7,772 bases of DNA from Methylocystis sp. (lineage in GTDB: Bacteria > Pseudomonadota > Alphaproteobacteria > Rhizobiales > Beijerinckiaceae): contig JALRFG010000091.1 in assembly GCA_023253795.1 (NCBI GenBank), positions 1 to 7,772 of the forward strand, written 5' to 3'. The position numbers and the translations under genes were made by a program. The first letter of the stretch is position 1. Every line of letters begins with the position of its first letter. Positions 1-6,744 of this stretch are shown here, piece by piece. The notes below the pieces were generated by a model. That model was not told where the DNA came from, did not search any database, and worked only from the letters and a program-made list of their open reading frames with translations.

Positions 1-121
1 CATCACAGATCAATCTGGTCCAGAGGCCAACAATGCACTAACATTAGCAGTGGACCCGTCACTGGGGGCTGATCACGTGACGCAAGTGATCCCAGGTAAG
101 TGATTCTGCCACAGGGACGTT
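1..121. other. Non-coding left edge downstream of rnd
   Basis: I see no convincing gene here. By hand count G+C is about 53%, visibly lower than in the genes to the right. The stretch contains small symmetric elements: CTGGTCCAG (15-23, odd-length palindrome), its relative TGGACC (51-56), and an inverted pair GATCAC (71-76) / GTGATC (86-91) with a 9-base gap. This last pair could fold as a short hairpin past the rnd stop, but no T-run follows it on the minus strand, so it is not a standard intrinsic terminator. The composition and small repeats would fit the edge of a mobile element lying to the left, but no transposase sequence or defined terminal inverted repeat is visible. Confidence 0.4.
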
Positions 122-1288
122 TCAGACGGGCGCTGTTGCGGCGTCCTGCCAATCGAGCGTCACAACCTTGCCGTTCTCGACCGTGAGGGCGAGTTGGCCG
201 CGTTTCAGCTCAAGAGCTTTCTCGCCGAAAATCGTTCGGCGCCATCCCTTGAGCGCCTGCGTGTCGGCTGCGTCGTCCCCGGCCAGTTCTTCCAGATCCT
301 CAACCGTGGCGATCATTTTGGCGGCCACGCCAGTTTCTTCACTGACCTGACGCAGCAGAACCTTCAACAGTTCGACCGTCGCGCCGCTGGCGCCTCGGCG
401 GCTGCGTTCGATTTTTGGAATGGTTGCGGGATCTCGATCGACGCCGCGTTCGACGCATGCGACGATTTCGGCGCCGGCGCGGGAGCGCTCCATGCCCTTC
501 GGAAAGGCGCGGAGGTTGGCGAGCGCGTCAATATTGCGAGGCGCGGCCTGGGCAACCTCAATCAGAATGTCGTCCTTGAGCACGCGCGAGCGCGGCACGT
601 CGCGACTTTGCGCCTCATATTCGCGCCAGGCGGCGAGCTCCATCAACACCGCCAGATCGCGCGGTTTGCGCACACGGTGACGCAGGCGCTCCCAAGCCTT
701 TTCGGGATGCTGCTCATAGGTGTCGGTCGAGGTGAGCGTCTGCATCTCGTCGTCCAGCCAATCAAGCCGATTTGAGCGCTGCAAACGGTTCCGGAGCGCG
801 ACATAGACATCGCGCAAATGGGTGACGTCGGCGATGGCGTAGTCGATCTGGGCTTCCGACAGGGGGCGGCGCGACCAATCGGTGAAGCGGGATGATTTAT
901 CGAGATTCGCCCGGGTGATCGCCTTGACCAGATCCAGATAGGAGGCCTGCTCGCCGAACCCGCAGACCATCGCCGCGACCTGGGTGTCGAAGAGCGGCGC
1001 GGGAATCAGCCGGCCCAGCCGCCAGATGATTTCGATGTCCTGACGGGCGGCATGGAACACCTTGACCACGTCCGTTTTCGCCATGAGCGAGAAAAATGGC
1101 GATAAATCAATTCCTTCAGCAAGGGCGTCGATCGCGACGGCCTCTTCCGGCGAGGCGATCTGGATCACACAGACTTTCGGCCAGAATGTCGTTTCACGGA
1201 GAAATTCCGTATCGACCGTCACAAATTCATGTCGGGAAAAACGTTCGCAAACGGCGATTAGTTCGTCATTCTCGGTCAGTAGCTTCAT
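122..1288 (-). CDS. rnd: Ribonuclease D (3'-5' exoribonuclease)
   Basis: A 388-residue protein of the DEDD exonuclease superfamily. RNase D is a cytoplasmic, metal-dependent 3'-to-5' exoribonuclease that trims tRNA precursors and other structured RNAs. The catalytic signature is complete: Exo I is VDTEF with D26 and E28; Exo II is HAARQD with D84; Exo III is Y150-A-I-A-D154, the Y-x3-D form of the DEDDy subgroup. An HRDC-like nucleic-acid-binding domain follows at about 205-285 ([17 protein letters not shown] and the LRAFPKG segment), then a C-terminal helical region. Length is close to the usual 370-390. The frame stays open to 1474, but the extra 62 residues are low-complexity, Arg/Pro-rich and unlike RNase D, so I start at the ATG at 1288, where [10 protein letters not shown] begins like family members. 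The ribosome-binding site there is weak (a GAG several bases upstream). It is divergent from the TPR gene. Confidence 0.93.
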   Translation of the reverse strand: MKLLTENDELIAVCERFSRHEFVTVDTEFLRETTFWPKVCVIQIASPEEAVAIDALAEGIDLSPFFSLMAKTDVVKVFHAARQDIEIIWRLGRLIPAPLFDTQVAAMVCGFGEQASYLDLVKAITRANLDKSSRFTDWSRRPLSEAQIDYAIADVTHLRDVYVALRNRLQRSNRLDWLDDEMQTLTSTDTYEQHPEKAWERLRHRVRKPRDLAVLMELAAWREYEAQSRDVPRSRVLKDDILIEVAQAAPRNIDALANLRAFPKGMERSRAGAEIVACVERGVDRDPATIPKIERSRRGASGATVELLKVLLRQVSEETGVAAKMIATVEDLEELAGDDAADTQALKGWRRTIFGEKALELKRGQLALTVENGKVVTLDWQDAATAPV

Positions 1289-1516
1289 TTGAAAACTCGG
1301 TGACTTTTGGCGGCCTTCACTATCCTTCCATCCCATCCCTGCGCCGCCAAGACAATCTTTTCTCCGCCGTGCGGGCAATGTTTCATGGGATGGTCCACTG
1401 TCTTTTTGCCCCGGCGGCCGCAAAAAACCGGCCGGAGCGGCGGATTTTAAGGTTGCGGCGGTCCGCCAAAGCATTACCTTTCACTGCCACTCTTTTGTCA
1501 GGGAGTTTTCAGTCAC
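1289..1516. promoter_or_regulatory. Divergent intergenic region rnd / TPR gene
   Basis: These 228 bp separate two genes pointing away from each other, so both promoters should lie here (inference from layout). I could not identify a convincing -35/-10 pair for either. Visible structure: CGGCCG (1415-1420) and CGGCCG (1429-1434) flank an A6-containing loop, giving a 6-bp hairpin; and GGCGG-T-CCGCC (1457-1467) is an odd-length palindrome close upstream of the TPR gene. Neither matches an operator I know. An open frame continuing upstream of rnd runs through part of this region but looks non-coding. Confidence 0.4.
1500..1505 (+). promoter_or_regulatory. Ribosome-binding site of the TPR gene
   Basis: AGGGAG resembles the Shine-Dalgarno core and sits 11 bases before the ATG at 1517. 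The spacing is slightly long, but it supports that ATG, which is also immediately followed by a normal signal peptide. Confidence 0.6.
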
Positions 1517-2455
1517 ATGACCAATCGCTCTTCAGGCGCGTCGTTTCAGACGACCGCGCTCGCTCTCGGCGCGGTTTGCGGCTCCGTCATGCTGGTCGCG
1601 CCGGCGGCCGCCGAACATGTTGGGGCCACCAATCCGGGCTGGGATCAATGCCGCACCGCCGATCCGGACAAGCGCATCGCCGGATGCACGCAGGTGATTG
1701 GCGCGATTGCGCAGGAATCGAAACACAATCAGGTCGCGGCCTATGTGAATCGCGCCGGCGCCTATCAGGCGAAGGGCGATTATGCGCATGCGCTTGAAGA
1801 TTTCGGCCAAGCGCTGGAGGTCGATCCCAAATCGGCGACGCTGCTTGTCGCGCGCGGCGCGGCGCATCACGCCAAGGGCGATCTCGACAGCGCCATCGCG
1901 GATTATGAACGCGCGCTCGCAGAAGATAAAAAAGCCATTGCGGCCTTTGTCGCGCGCGCAGCGGCGTGGCGCAGCAAGGGCGACAAGGACAAGGCGCTGG
2001 TCGATCTGAACGAAGCGATCAAGCTCGACAAGCGTCATACGCCGGCGCTGGTCGCGCGCGGCGCGATCTATCATTCCGCCGGTGATCATGATCACGCCAT
2101 CGCCGATTACTCCAGCGTCATCGCCCGCGATCCGAAAAACACCATGGCCCTGAACGGCCGGGGCGCCTGCTATTACGCCAAGGCCGAATACGACAAGGCG
2201 CTGGCGGATTTCGACGCAGCGCTGAAAGTTGACGCCAATTATGTCTCGGCGCTGGTCAATCGCGCCAACGCCTGGCGCGGCAAGAAGGATTACGCGCGCG
2301 CCAAGGCGGATTACGACAAGGCTCTGACCCTGAAGCCGGGGATGCCGGCGGCCAAAAAAGGCTCCGACGACATGGTCAGACTTCTTGCCGGCAAATCTTC
2401 CGGCGGGACGCCGGCGGCGGATACCGCCCCGGCCGGCGAACACGACCATAATTGA
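1517..2455 (+). CDS. Exported tetratricopeptide-repeat protein, role unknown
   Basis: A 312-residue protein. Residues 1-32 look like a Sec signal peptide: Arg at position 4, hydrophobic stretch about 13-29, and an APAAA/EH cleavage site after A32, so the mature protein should be periplasmic. A short segment with two cysteines follows, C45 and C57, in the pattern W-x2-C-x11-C; these are the only cysteines after cleavage and could form a disulfide. From about 71 to 274 there are six consecutive 34-residue TPR units (starting near 71, 105, 139, 173, 207, 241), each with the Ala/Gly/Tyr spacing and a D/K-x-P-type end (EVDPKS, ARDPKN, TLKPGM). TPR arrays are protein-docking scaffolds; no catalytic domain is present, so the partner cannot be named. 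The tail (about 291-312) is low-complexity and ends EHDHN. It converges on bcp with a 31-bp gap. The TPR call is firm, the function unknown. Confidence 0.93.
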   Translation: MTNRSSGASFQTTALALGAVCGSVMLVAPAAAEHVGATNPGWDQCRTADPDKRIAGCTQVIGAIAQESKHNQVAAYVNRAGAYQAKGDYAHALEDFGQALEVDPKSATLLVARGAAHHAKGDLDSAIADYERALAEDKKAIAAFVARAAAWRSKGDKDKALVDLNEAIKLDKRHTPALVARGAIYHSAGDHDHAIADYSSVIARDPKNTMALNGRGACYYAKAEYDKALADFDAALKVDANYVSALVNRANAWRGKKDYARAKADYDKALTLKPGMPAAKKGSDDMVRLLAGKSSGGTPAADTAPAGEHDHN

Positions 2456-2486
2456 CGCCTTGGCGGCTTCTCTGTCGCGCGTGGGC

Positions 2487-3080
2487 CTAAAGCGCGCGCG
2501 CGGCGGCGAGGACCTCCTCGGCGTGGCCGGGAACTTTGACCTTGCGCCAGACCTGAGCGATTCGGCCCTTGGCGTCGATCAGAAAAGTCGAACGCTCTAC
2601 GCCCATATATTTCCGCCCATACATGCTTTTTTCGACCCAGACCCCATAGGCCAGCAGCGTCGCCTTGTCCTCATCGGCGGCGAGCGGGAAGGTCAGCCCG
2701 TATTTTTCCCGGAATTTGTCGTGACTTTTGACGCTGTCGGGCGACATGCCCACCACGACAGTGTCCGCCTTGGCGAAGGTGTTTCGTAAGTCATTGAACT
2801 CAATAGCTTCTTTTGTGCAGCCGGAGGTGTCGTCCTTGGGGTAAAAATACAGAACGAGCTTCTTGCCCTTGAAGCCGGAGAGCGAAAGCTTCTCCCCGCC
2901 GGCCCCGGCCAGCTTGAAGGCCGGCGCGGCGTCGCCCGCCTGCGGCCCGGCATCGGTTTTGGGTGGAGCTGCGGCCGGTTTCGGCGCTGCTTTGACGGCG
3001 GGTTTGGCGGCTGCTTTGGCCAGAGCCTTTTTGGCGAGTGATTTCGCCGGCGTTGTTCCGGATGAAGATTTTGCCGCCAT
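2487..3080 (-). CDS. bcp: Thioredoxin-dependent peroxiredoxin, BCP/PrxQ family
   Basis: A 197-residue thiol peroxidase that should reduce hydrogen peroxide and organic hydroperoxides in the cytoplasm. The peroxiredoxin domain covers about 46-197. The active-site stretch YFYPKDDTSGCTKEA carries T85 and peroxidatic C88; the catalytic Arg is R163 in VERSTFLID. The family usually has TPGCT; here Pro is Ser. C88 is the only cysteine: the resolving Cys that E. coli BCP has five residues later is Ile, so this is a one-Cys form that must be recycled directly by an external thiol (inference). Residues 1-42 form an Ala/Lys/Pro-rich tail with repeated AKKALAK/AAPKP elements, not part of the fold; it has no hydrophobic signal core. 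The start is supported by a strong Shine-Dalgarno, and the next in-frame Met (112) lies past the active site. It diverges from the AsmA-like gene. Confidence 0.93.
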   Translation of the reverse strand: MAAKSSSGTTPAKSLAKKALAKAAAKPAVKAAPKPAAAPPKTDAGPQAGDAAPAFKLAGAGGEKLSLSGFKGKKLVLYFYPKDDTSGCTKEAIEFNDLRNTFAKADTVVVGMSPDSVKSHDKFREKYGLTFPLAADEDKATLLAYGVWVEKSMYGRKYMGVERSTFLIDAKGRIAQVWRKVKVPGHAEEVLAAARAL

Positions 3081-3084
3081 ATCG

Positions 3085-3092
3085 CCTTCCTT
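3085..3092 (-). promoter_or_regulatory. Ribosome-binding site of bcp
   Basis: Read on the minus strand, AAGGAAGG lies four bases before the ATG that ends at 3080. This is a strong purine-rich Shine-Dalgarno match and argues that the Ala/Lys/Pro-rich N-terminal tail of the peroxiredoxin is really translated. Confidence 0.7.
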
Positions 3093-3127
3093 TCGTCCTA
3101 TCCAGTGTTGCGTGTGTCGGGATAAAT

Positions 3128-3157
3128 ATTACATGTAACGCGCGGTCCGGGCGACAA
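3128..3157 (-). promoter_or_regulatory. Possible sigma-70-type promoter of bcp
   Basis: On the minus strand TTGTCG (3152-3157, 4 of 6 to TTGACA) and TGTAAT (3128-3133, 5 of 6 to TATAAT) are separated by 18 bases. Transcription would begin near 3120, giving a leader of about 40 bases with the Shine-Dalgarno near its end. This is a consensus match by eye in a GC-rich genome. The light AT-rich patch at 3122-3138 is the only one in the gap, which helps. Confidence 0.3.
3129..3138. promoter_or_regulatory. Perfect palindrome TTACATGTAA, possible operator
   Basis: A ten-base perfect palindrome inside the 148-bp divergent region between bcp and the AsmA-like gene, overlapping the candidate -10 box of bcp. 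Its position suits a dimeric repressor or activator site that could act on either gene. It does not match the OxyR, LexA (GTTC-type) or FNR consensus as I know them, so no regulator is proposed. Confidence 0.3.
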
Positions 3158-3213
3158 GTCGACGTGGTCTCGCGGCATTCTTCAAATCGAAGGGTTCTGG
3201 TCTGACCGGGCCC

Positions 3214-3219
3214 GGGGAG
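3214..3219 (+). promoter_or_regulatory. Ribosome-binding site deciding the TTG start
   Basis: GGGGAG lies nine bases before the TTG at 3229. The frame is open only from 3139 (in-frame TAA at 3136-3138), and no ATG, GTG or TTG codon occurs in this frame between that stop and 3229. Combined with this Shine-Dalgarno, TTG is the best start. Confidence 0.6.
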
Positions 3220-3228
3220 CGAAACGCA

Positions 3229-6200
3229 TTGGACAGCGGTAGCGCGCATGATGAGCGCGTCGATCAGACCGGGAGAGCGTTGCGTTTATCGTTACGCTCA
3301 TGGCTGTCGACAACGCCGTCCTGGTTCCGGCTCGCCGTCATCGCTCTTAGCGGCGGCGTGCTCACGGTCGCTGTCGTCGTCGGCGTTTTCTTTCTTGTTC
3401 TGTCGCGCGGCCCGATCGATTTAACCTGGCTGGCGCCTGAAATTGTCGCCTCCTTCGGCGACCGCGCCGGCAAAGGATATAAATTCAATCTTTCGCGGGT
3501 CGCCGTCACCTCTTCTGACCATGGCCCGACCCTGTCTGTCGACGGGCTCTCCATAAACAGCGCCGGCCGCACCATTCTGGCGGCCCCGCGCGCGGAATTG
3601 TCTCTGGACATGGGCTGGCTGCTGCTGGGCAAGGTGAAGCCCAGCCGGCTGGAGGTCATGGATCTTGATCTCCGTCTGTCGGTTCTTCCGGATGGCGCCG
3701 TTGCCCTTTCCGCCGGCGCGGCTCCGGTGCCGGCGGCGACGATCGCGCCGATAGCGGCGCAGGCGTCGACGCCTCGCGTCGCCGTGATGCGCACCATCGT
3801 TGGCGCACTGAAAGGGCTGATGGATCTGGCGACCAGCCCGACAAGCGCCATTGGCGCGCTTGACCGGCTGGGCGTCTCGCATGGTCGATTGCTGGTCGAC
3901 GATCGCACCACCAATCGCACTCTGCGCTATAACGATCTGACGCTCAGCCTCGACAAAAGCGACGGCAATATGAGCTTCAGCCTGTCAGCGGCGGGACCTT
4001 CGGGACATTGGACCGCAGATGCGCTGGCCAGCGGCGCGCCGGGCGACAAGCGCGATTTCCGCGCCGCCATTCGCGATCTCTCGATTGACGAAGTGTCGTT
4101 GATTGGCGGCTTCCGTCCGTCGAGTTTCGATACGGACGCGTTGCTGGGCGTCGATCTGGCGTTCACGCTCGCGCCGAATGACGAGGTGACGCAAGCCAGC
4201 GGCCGGCTGGAAGTTGGCAAGGGCTATTTCCGTCTGGAGGATCGCGATCACGAACCTTTCATGATCGATCACGTGGCGCTTGACGCCGCCTGGTCCGCCA
4301 AGACGCATAAAGTGACCATCTCGCCTCTGGCGTTCAAAGCCGGCGGTTTTGATTTTACGGCGACCATGGATGTCATCCCGCCTGCCGAACTGCTGGCCGG
4401 CGGCGATCCCGGCGCCGACGCCTGGCAATTGTCGCTGCATCTCGACAAGCCGACGCAAATCGCGCCCGAACGCGCGACGGAGCAGGTGGTCGATATCAGC
4501 AAGTTTGATGTCGGCGCACGTTTTCTCCATGGCCAAAGTCGCTTGATCGTCGACTCATTCGCGCTTGATGGACCGCAAATTCATGCGAGCCTGACCGCTA
4601 ATCTTGATTTGAACGCCGCGTCGCATCTTCAATATGCGATCACGGCAAAAAATTCGCACATTCGCGCGCTCACGCGTTTGTGGCCCACTTATGTGACGCC
4701 GACTGTGCGTACCTGGTTCACGGATCATGCGACCGCTGGCGTGATCACAAATGCGAAATGCGTCGGCGATTTCGATGACGCCGCATTGACGGCGATGCAT
4801 TACGAGCGTCCGCCGCCGGACGCTTCGCTGCTGCTGGAAGGCGATGTTGCCGACGCCACTGTTGTCGATGTCCTCGACGGGATGCCGCCGGTCAGCGGAA
4901 TCGCCGGTCACTTGCGCGTCACGGGTCGCACGGCGGGCTTCACTGCTACGGCGGCGACCATGGAGACGGCGCCCGGTCGTCGTCTTGATCTGTCGCAGGG
5001 CAGCTTCCTCGTCACCGATAATAAGGTGCGGCCGACACCCGCCACGCTCGATGTCAAAGCCGCTGGCAGCATCGAAGCGGTGTCTGATCTTTTGCGTCTG
5101 CCTGTGATTGCGTCGCATGCGAGCATTCCTGTCGAGCCCGGCACGCTCAAAGGCCACCTCGATGGCCGGATGCGGCTCGATTTTGAAATCGGCGAGGGCG
5201 CGCATGACGACCAGATGAAATTCTGGGTCGATGCGATGACAAGCAATCTCAGCGTTGATCGGCTGATCGGCAAGGAGCGCCTTGAAGCTGCAGCGCTGCA
5301 TGTAATGGCGTCGCCGGCAGGACTTGAGGTGAGCGGCCCGGGTAAATTATTCGGCGCGCCCGCCGCGCTTGAACTGCATCGCGCCTTCGGCGTGAAAGGT
5401 CCAGCGCAGGCGCAGCTCACATTCGCCTTCGACGACGCCGCACGTCAGCGCGCAGGCTACGCCGTCACCGGGATGACAGGTCCGGTGTCGGCGATTGTGC
5501 GCACGCCTCTGCCGATTGAAGACGTGAAGACAGAAGTGGAGCTTGATCTGACGCGCGTCGCTTTCGACAATCCCATACCAGGCCTCGTCAAGGCGGCGGG
5601 CAAACCGGCGAAAGCGTTTTTCCAGTTGATCCAGCGTCCCGATGCGATTGCGATTGAGCAGTTCAATTTTGCCGCTGGCCCCGCACAAGCGCAGGGCAAT
5701 ATCGAATTCTCAAAAGAAGGCGCCTTCCGTTCTGCGAAAATTGCGCCGATCCGCCTGTCGCCCGGCGATGACATGCGGGTTGAAATCCAGAAAACCGGCG
5801 CGCTAACGAAAATTGCGATCCACGGCGCCAATGTCGATGCCCGCCCGGTGCTTCAATCCTATTTCCGCGCTGGTGGCCGCAACGCCAACACGGGCGCGGC
5901 CAAGCCCGCTGTAGAGAGCGCCGGTAGCAGCTTTGGCGATCATGACGTCGATTTTAATTCGCCAGTCGTCACCGGCTTTGGCAAGCAGATCCTGTCGAAT
6001 GTTTCATTGAAGCTTGAAAGTCGCAGTGGTCGTCCAAAGAGTCTGGCGTTGACCGGCAATTTTGGACATGAACGTGTGGGCGCAACGATTACGCGTGCGC
6101 AAAACGATATGCCGCAACTCGATATTGCGACCAATGACGCCGGATCGCTGCTCTCCTTCATTGATCTCTATCGCAAGATGGAGAGCGGCGCGCTGACGGT

Positions 6201-6720
6201 CAGCCTGCAGCTTGGCGCCAATCGTTCCGATGGCACGGTGCGTATCCGCGATTTTTACGTCAAGGGCGAGCCGACCATGCGTCAGCTCATGCAGCAGAGC
6301 GGCAATTTGCGCACGGATGATCGCGGCGTGACGCGCTTCGATCCGGATTCTGTGCAGATCGGCCAGTTGTTCGCCGAGTTTGGCTGGAATGGCGGTCAAC
6401 TCTCTGTGCGTCAGGGCGTAATGTCCGGTCCCGCCATTGGCATGACCTTCGATGGCACCGTCGATATGCCGCATGACACCATTGATCTCGCCGGTTCCTA
6501 TGTGCCGGCCTATGCGCTCAACAGCCTGCTGTCGAATATTCCGGTTGTCGGCGTTTTGGTCGCAGGCGGTCAGAATGAAGGCGTGTTTGCGCTGAATTAT
6601 CGCTTGAGCGGCGCCTTGTCGGCGCCAGTCGTCACCGTCAATCCGCTATCCGCGATTGCGCCGGGATTGATGCGCAAGATCATGGGCGTGCTGGACGGCA
6701 CGGCGCATGTGCCGCATTAA
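3229..6720 (+). CDS. AsmA/YhdP-like (DUF3971-type) inner-membrane-anchored envelope protein
   Basis: A 1163-residue protein. A short Arg-containing cytoplasmic N-terminus (1-33) is followed by one membrane helix (about 34-58, rich in V, L, A, G) and a periplasmic body of about 1100 residues with alternating-polarity beta-strand character and almost no cysteine (one, in AKCVGDF). Repeated AsmA-like strands such as TILAAPRAELSLDMGWLLLGKV at the N-terminal side (about 115-138), and the C-terminal segment about 1000-1163, with GMTFDGTVD, DLAGSYVPAY, and the final VNPLSAIAPGLMRKI, match the AsmA/YhdP family tail. In E. coli the relatives YhdP, TamB and YdbH form hydrophobic grooves bridging the periplasm and moving phospholipids to the outer membrane; that role is inferred here from family. 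The start is TTG. It converges on tyrS with a 24-bp gap. Family assignment is confident; exact orthology to YhdP versus another AsmA-like member is not. Confidence 0.88.
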   Translation: MDSGSAHDERVDQTGRALRLSLRSWLSTTPSWFRLAVIALSGGVLTVAVVVGVFFLVLSRGPIDLTWLAPEIVASFGDRAGKGYKFNLSRVAVTSSDHGPTLSVDGLSINSAGRTILAAPRAELSLDMGWLLLGKVKPSRLEVMDLDLRLSVLPDGAVALSAGAAPVPAATIAPIAAQASTPRVAVMRTIVGALKGLMDLATSPTSAIGALDRLGVSHGRLLVDDRTTNRTLRYNDLTLSLDKSDGNMSFSLSAAGPSGHWTADALASGAPGDKRDFRAAIRDLSIDEVSLIGGFRPSSFDTDALLGVDLAFTLAPNDEVTQASGRLEVGKGYFRLEDRDHEPFMIDHVALDAAWSAKTHKVTISPLAFKAGGFDFTATMDVIPPAELLAGGDPGADAWQLSLHLDKPTQIAPERATEQVVDISKFDVGARFLHGQSRLIVDSFALDGPQIHASLTANLDLNAASHLQYAITAKNSHIRALTRLWPTYVTPTVRTWFTDHATAGVITNAKCVGDFDDAALTAMHYERPPPDASLLLEGDVADATVVDVLDGMPPVSGIAGHLRVTGRTAGFTATAATMETAPGRRLDLSQGSFLVTDNKVRPTPATLDVKAAGSIEAVSDLLRLPVIASHASIPVEPGTLKGHLDGRMRLDFEIGEGAHDDQMKFWVDAMTSNLSVDRLIGKERLEAAALHVMASPAGLEVSGPGKLFGAPAALELHRAFGVKGPAQAQLTFAFDDAARQRAGYAVTGMTGPVSAIVRTPLPIEDVKTEVELDLTRVAFDNPIPGLVKAAGKPAKAFFQLIQRPDAIAIEQFNFAAGPAQAQGNIEFSKEGAFRSAKIAPIRLSPGDDMRVEIQKTGALTKIAIHGANVDARPVLQSYFRAGGRNANTGAAKPAVESAGSSFGDHDVDFNSPVVTGFGKQILSNVSLKLESRSGRPKSLALTGNFGHERVGATITRAQNDMPQLDIATNDAGSLLSFIDLYRKMESGALTVSLQLGANRSDGTVRIRDFYVKGEPTMRQLMQQSGNLRTDDRGVTRFDPDSVQIGQLFAEFGWNGGQLSVRQGVMSGPAIGMTFDGTVDMPHDTIDLAGSYVPAYALNSLLSNIPVVGVLVAGGQNEGVFALNYRLSGALSAPVVTVNPLSAIAPGLMRKIMGVLDGTAHVPH

Positions 6721-6744
6721 GCGCGGATCGCACGCAATCGTTGA

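Noticed and set aside
1415..1434. CGGCCG-loop-CGGCCG as an intrinsic terminator
   Set aside because: The A/T run is in the loop and not after the stem, and it sits between two divergent genes where no terminator is needed.
1289..1474. N-terminal extension of RNase D to an ATG at 1474
   Set aside because: The 62 extra residues are low-complexity and Arg/Pro-rich and would make the protein longer than the family; the ATG at 1288 starts exactly where the family begins.
1532..2449. A 305-codon open frame antisense to the TPR gene
   Set aside because: The TPR gene has clear repeats, a signal peptide and a ribosome-binding site. The antisense product is Arg/Gly/Val-rich without recognisable domains, typical of shadow frames in GC-rich DNA.
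2476..2498. CGCGCG / CGCGCG hairpin at the TPR-bcp convergent junction as a bidirectional terminator
   Set aside because: The stem is only six bases of simple GC alternation with an 11-base loop and no T-run on either strand; such pairs arise often in this composition.
4555..5301. Antisense open frame of 248 codons within the AsmA-like gene
   Set aside because: It lies wholly inside a well-supported gene of a known family, shows no motif or ribosome-binding support, and its composition is that of a complementary-strand shadow.
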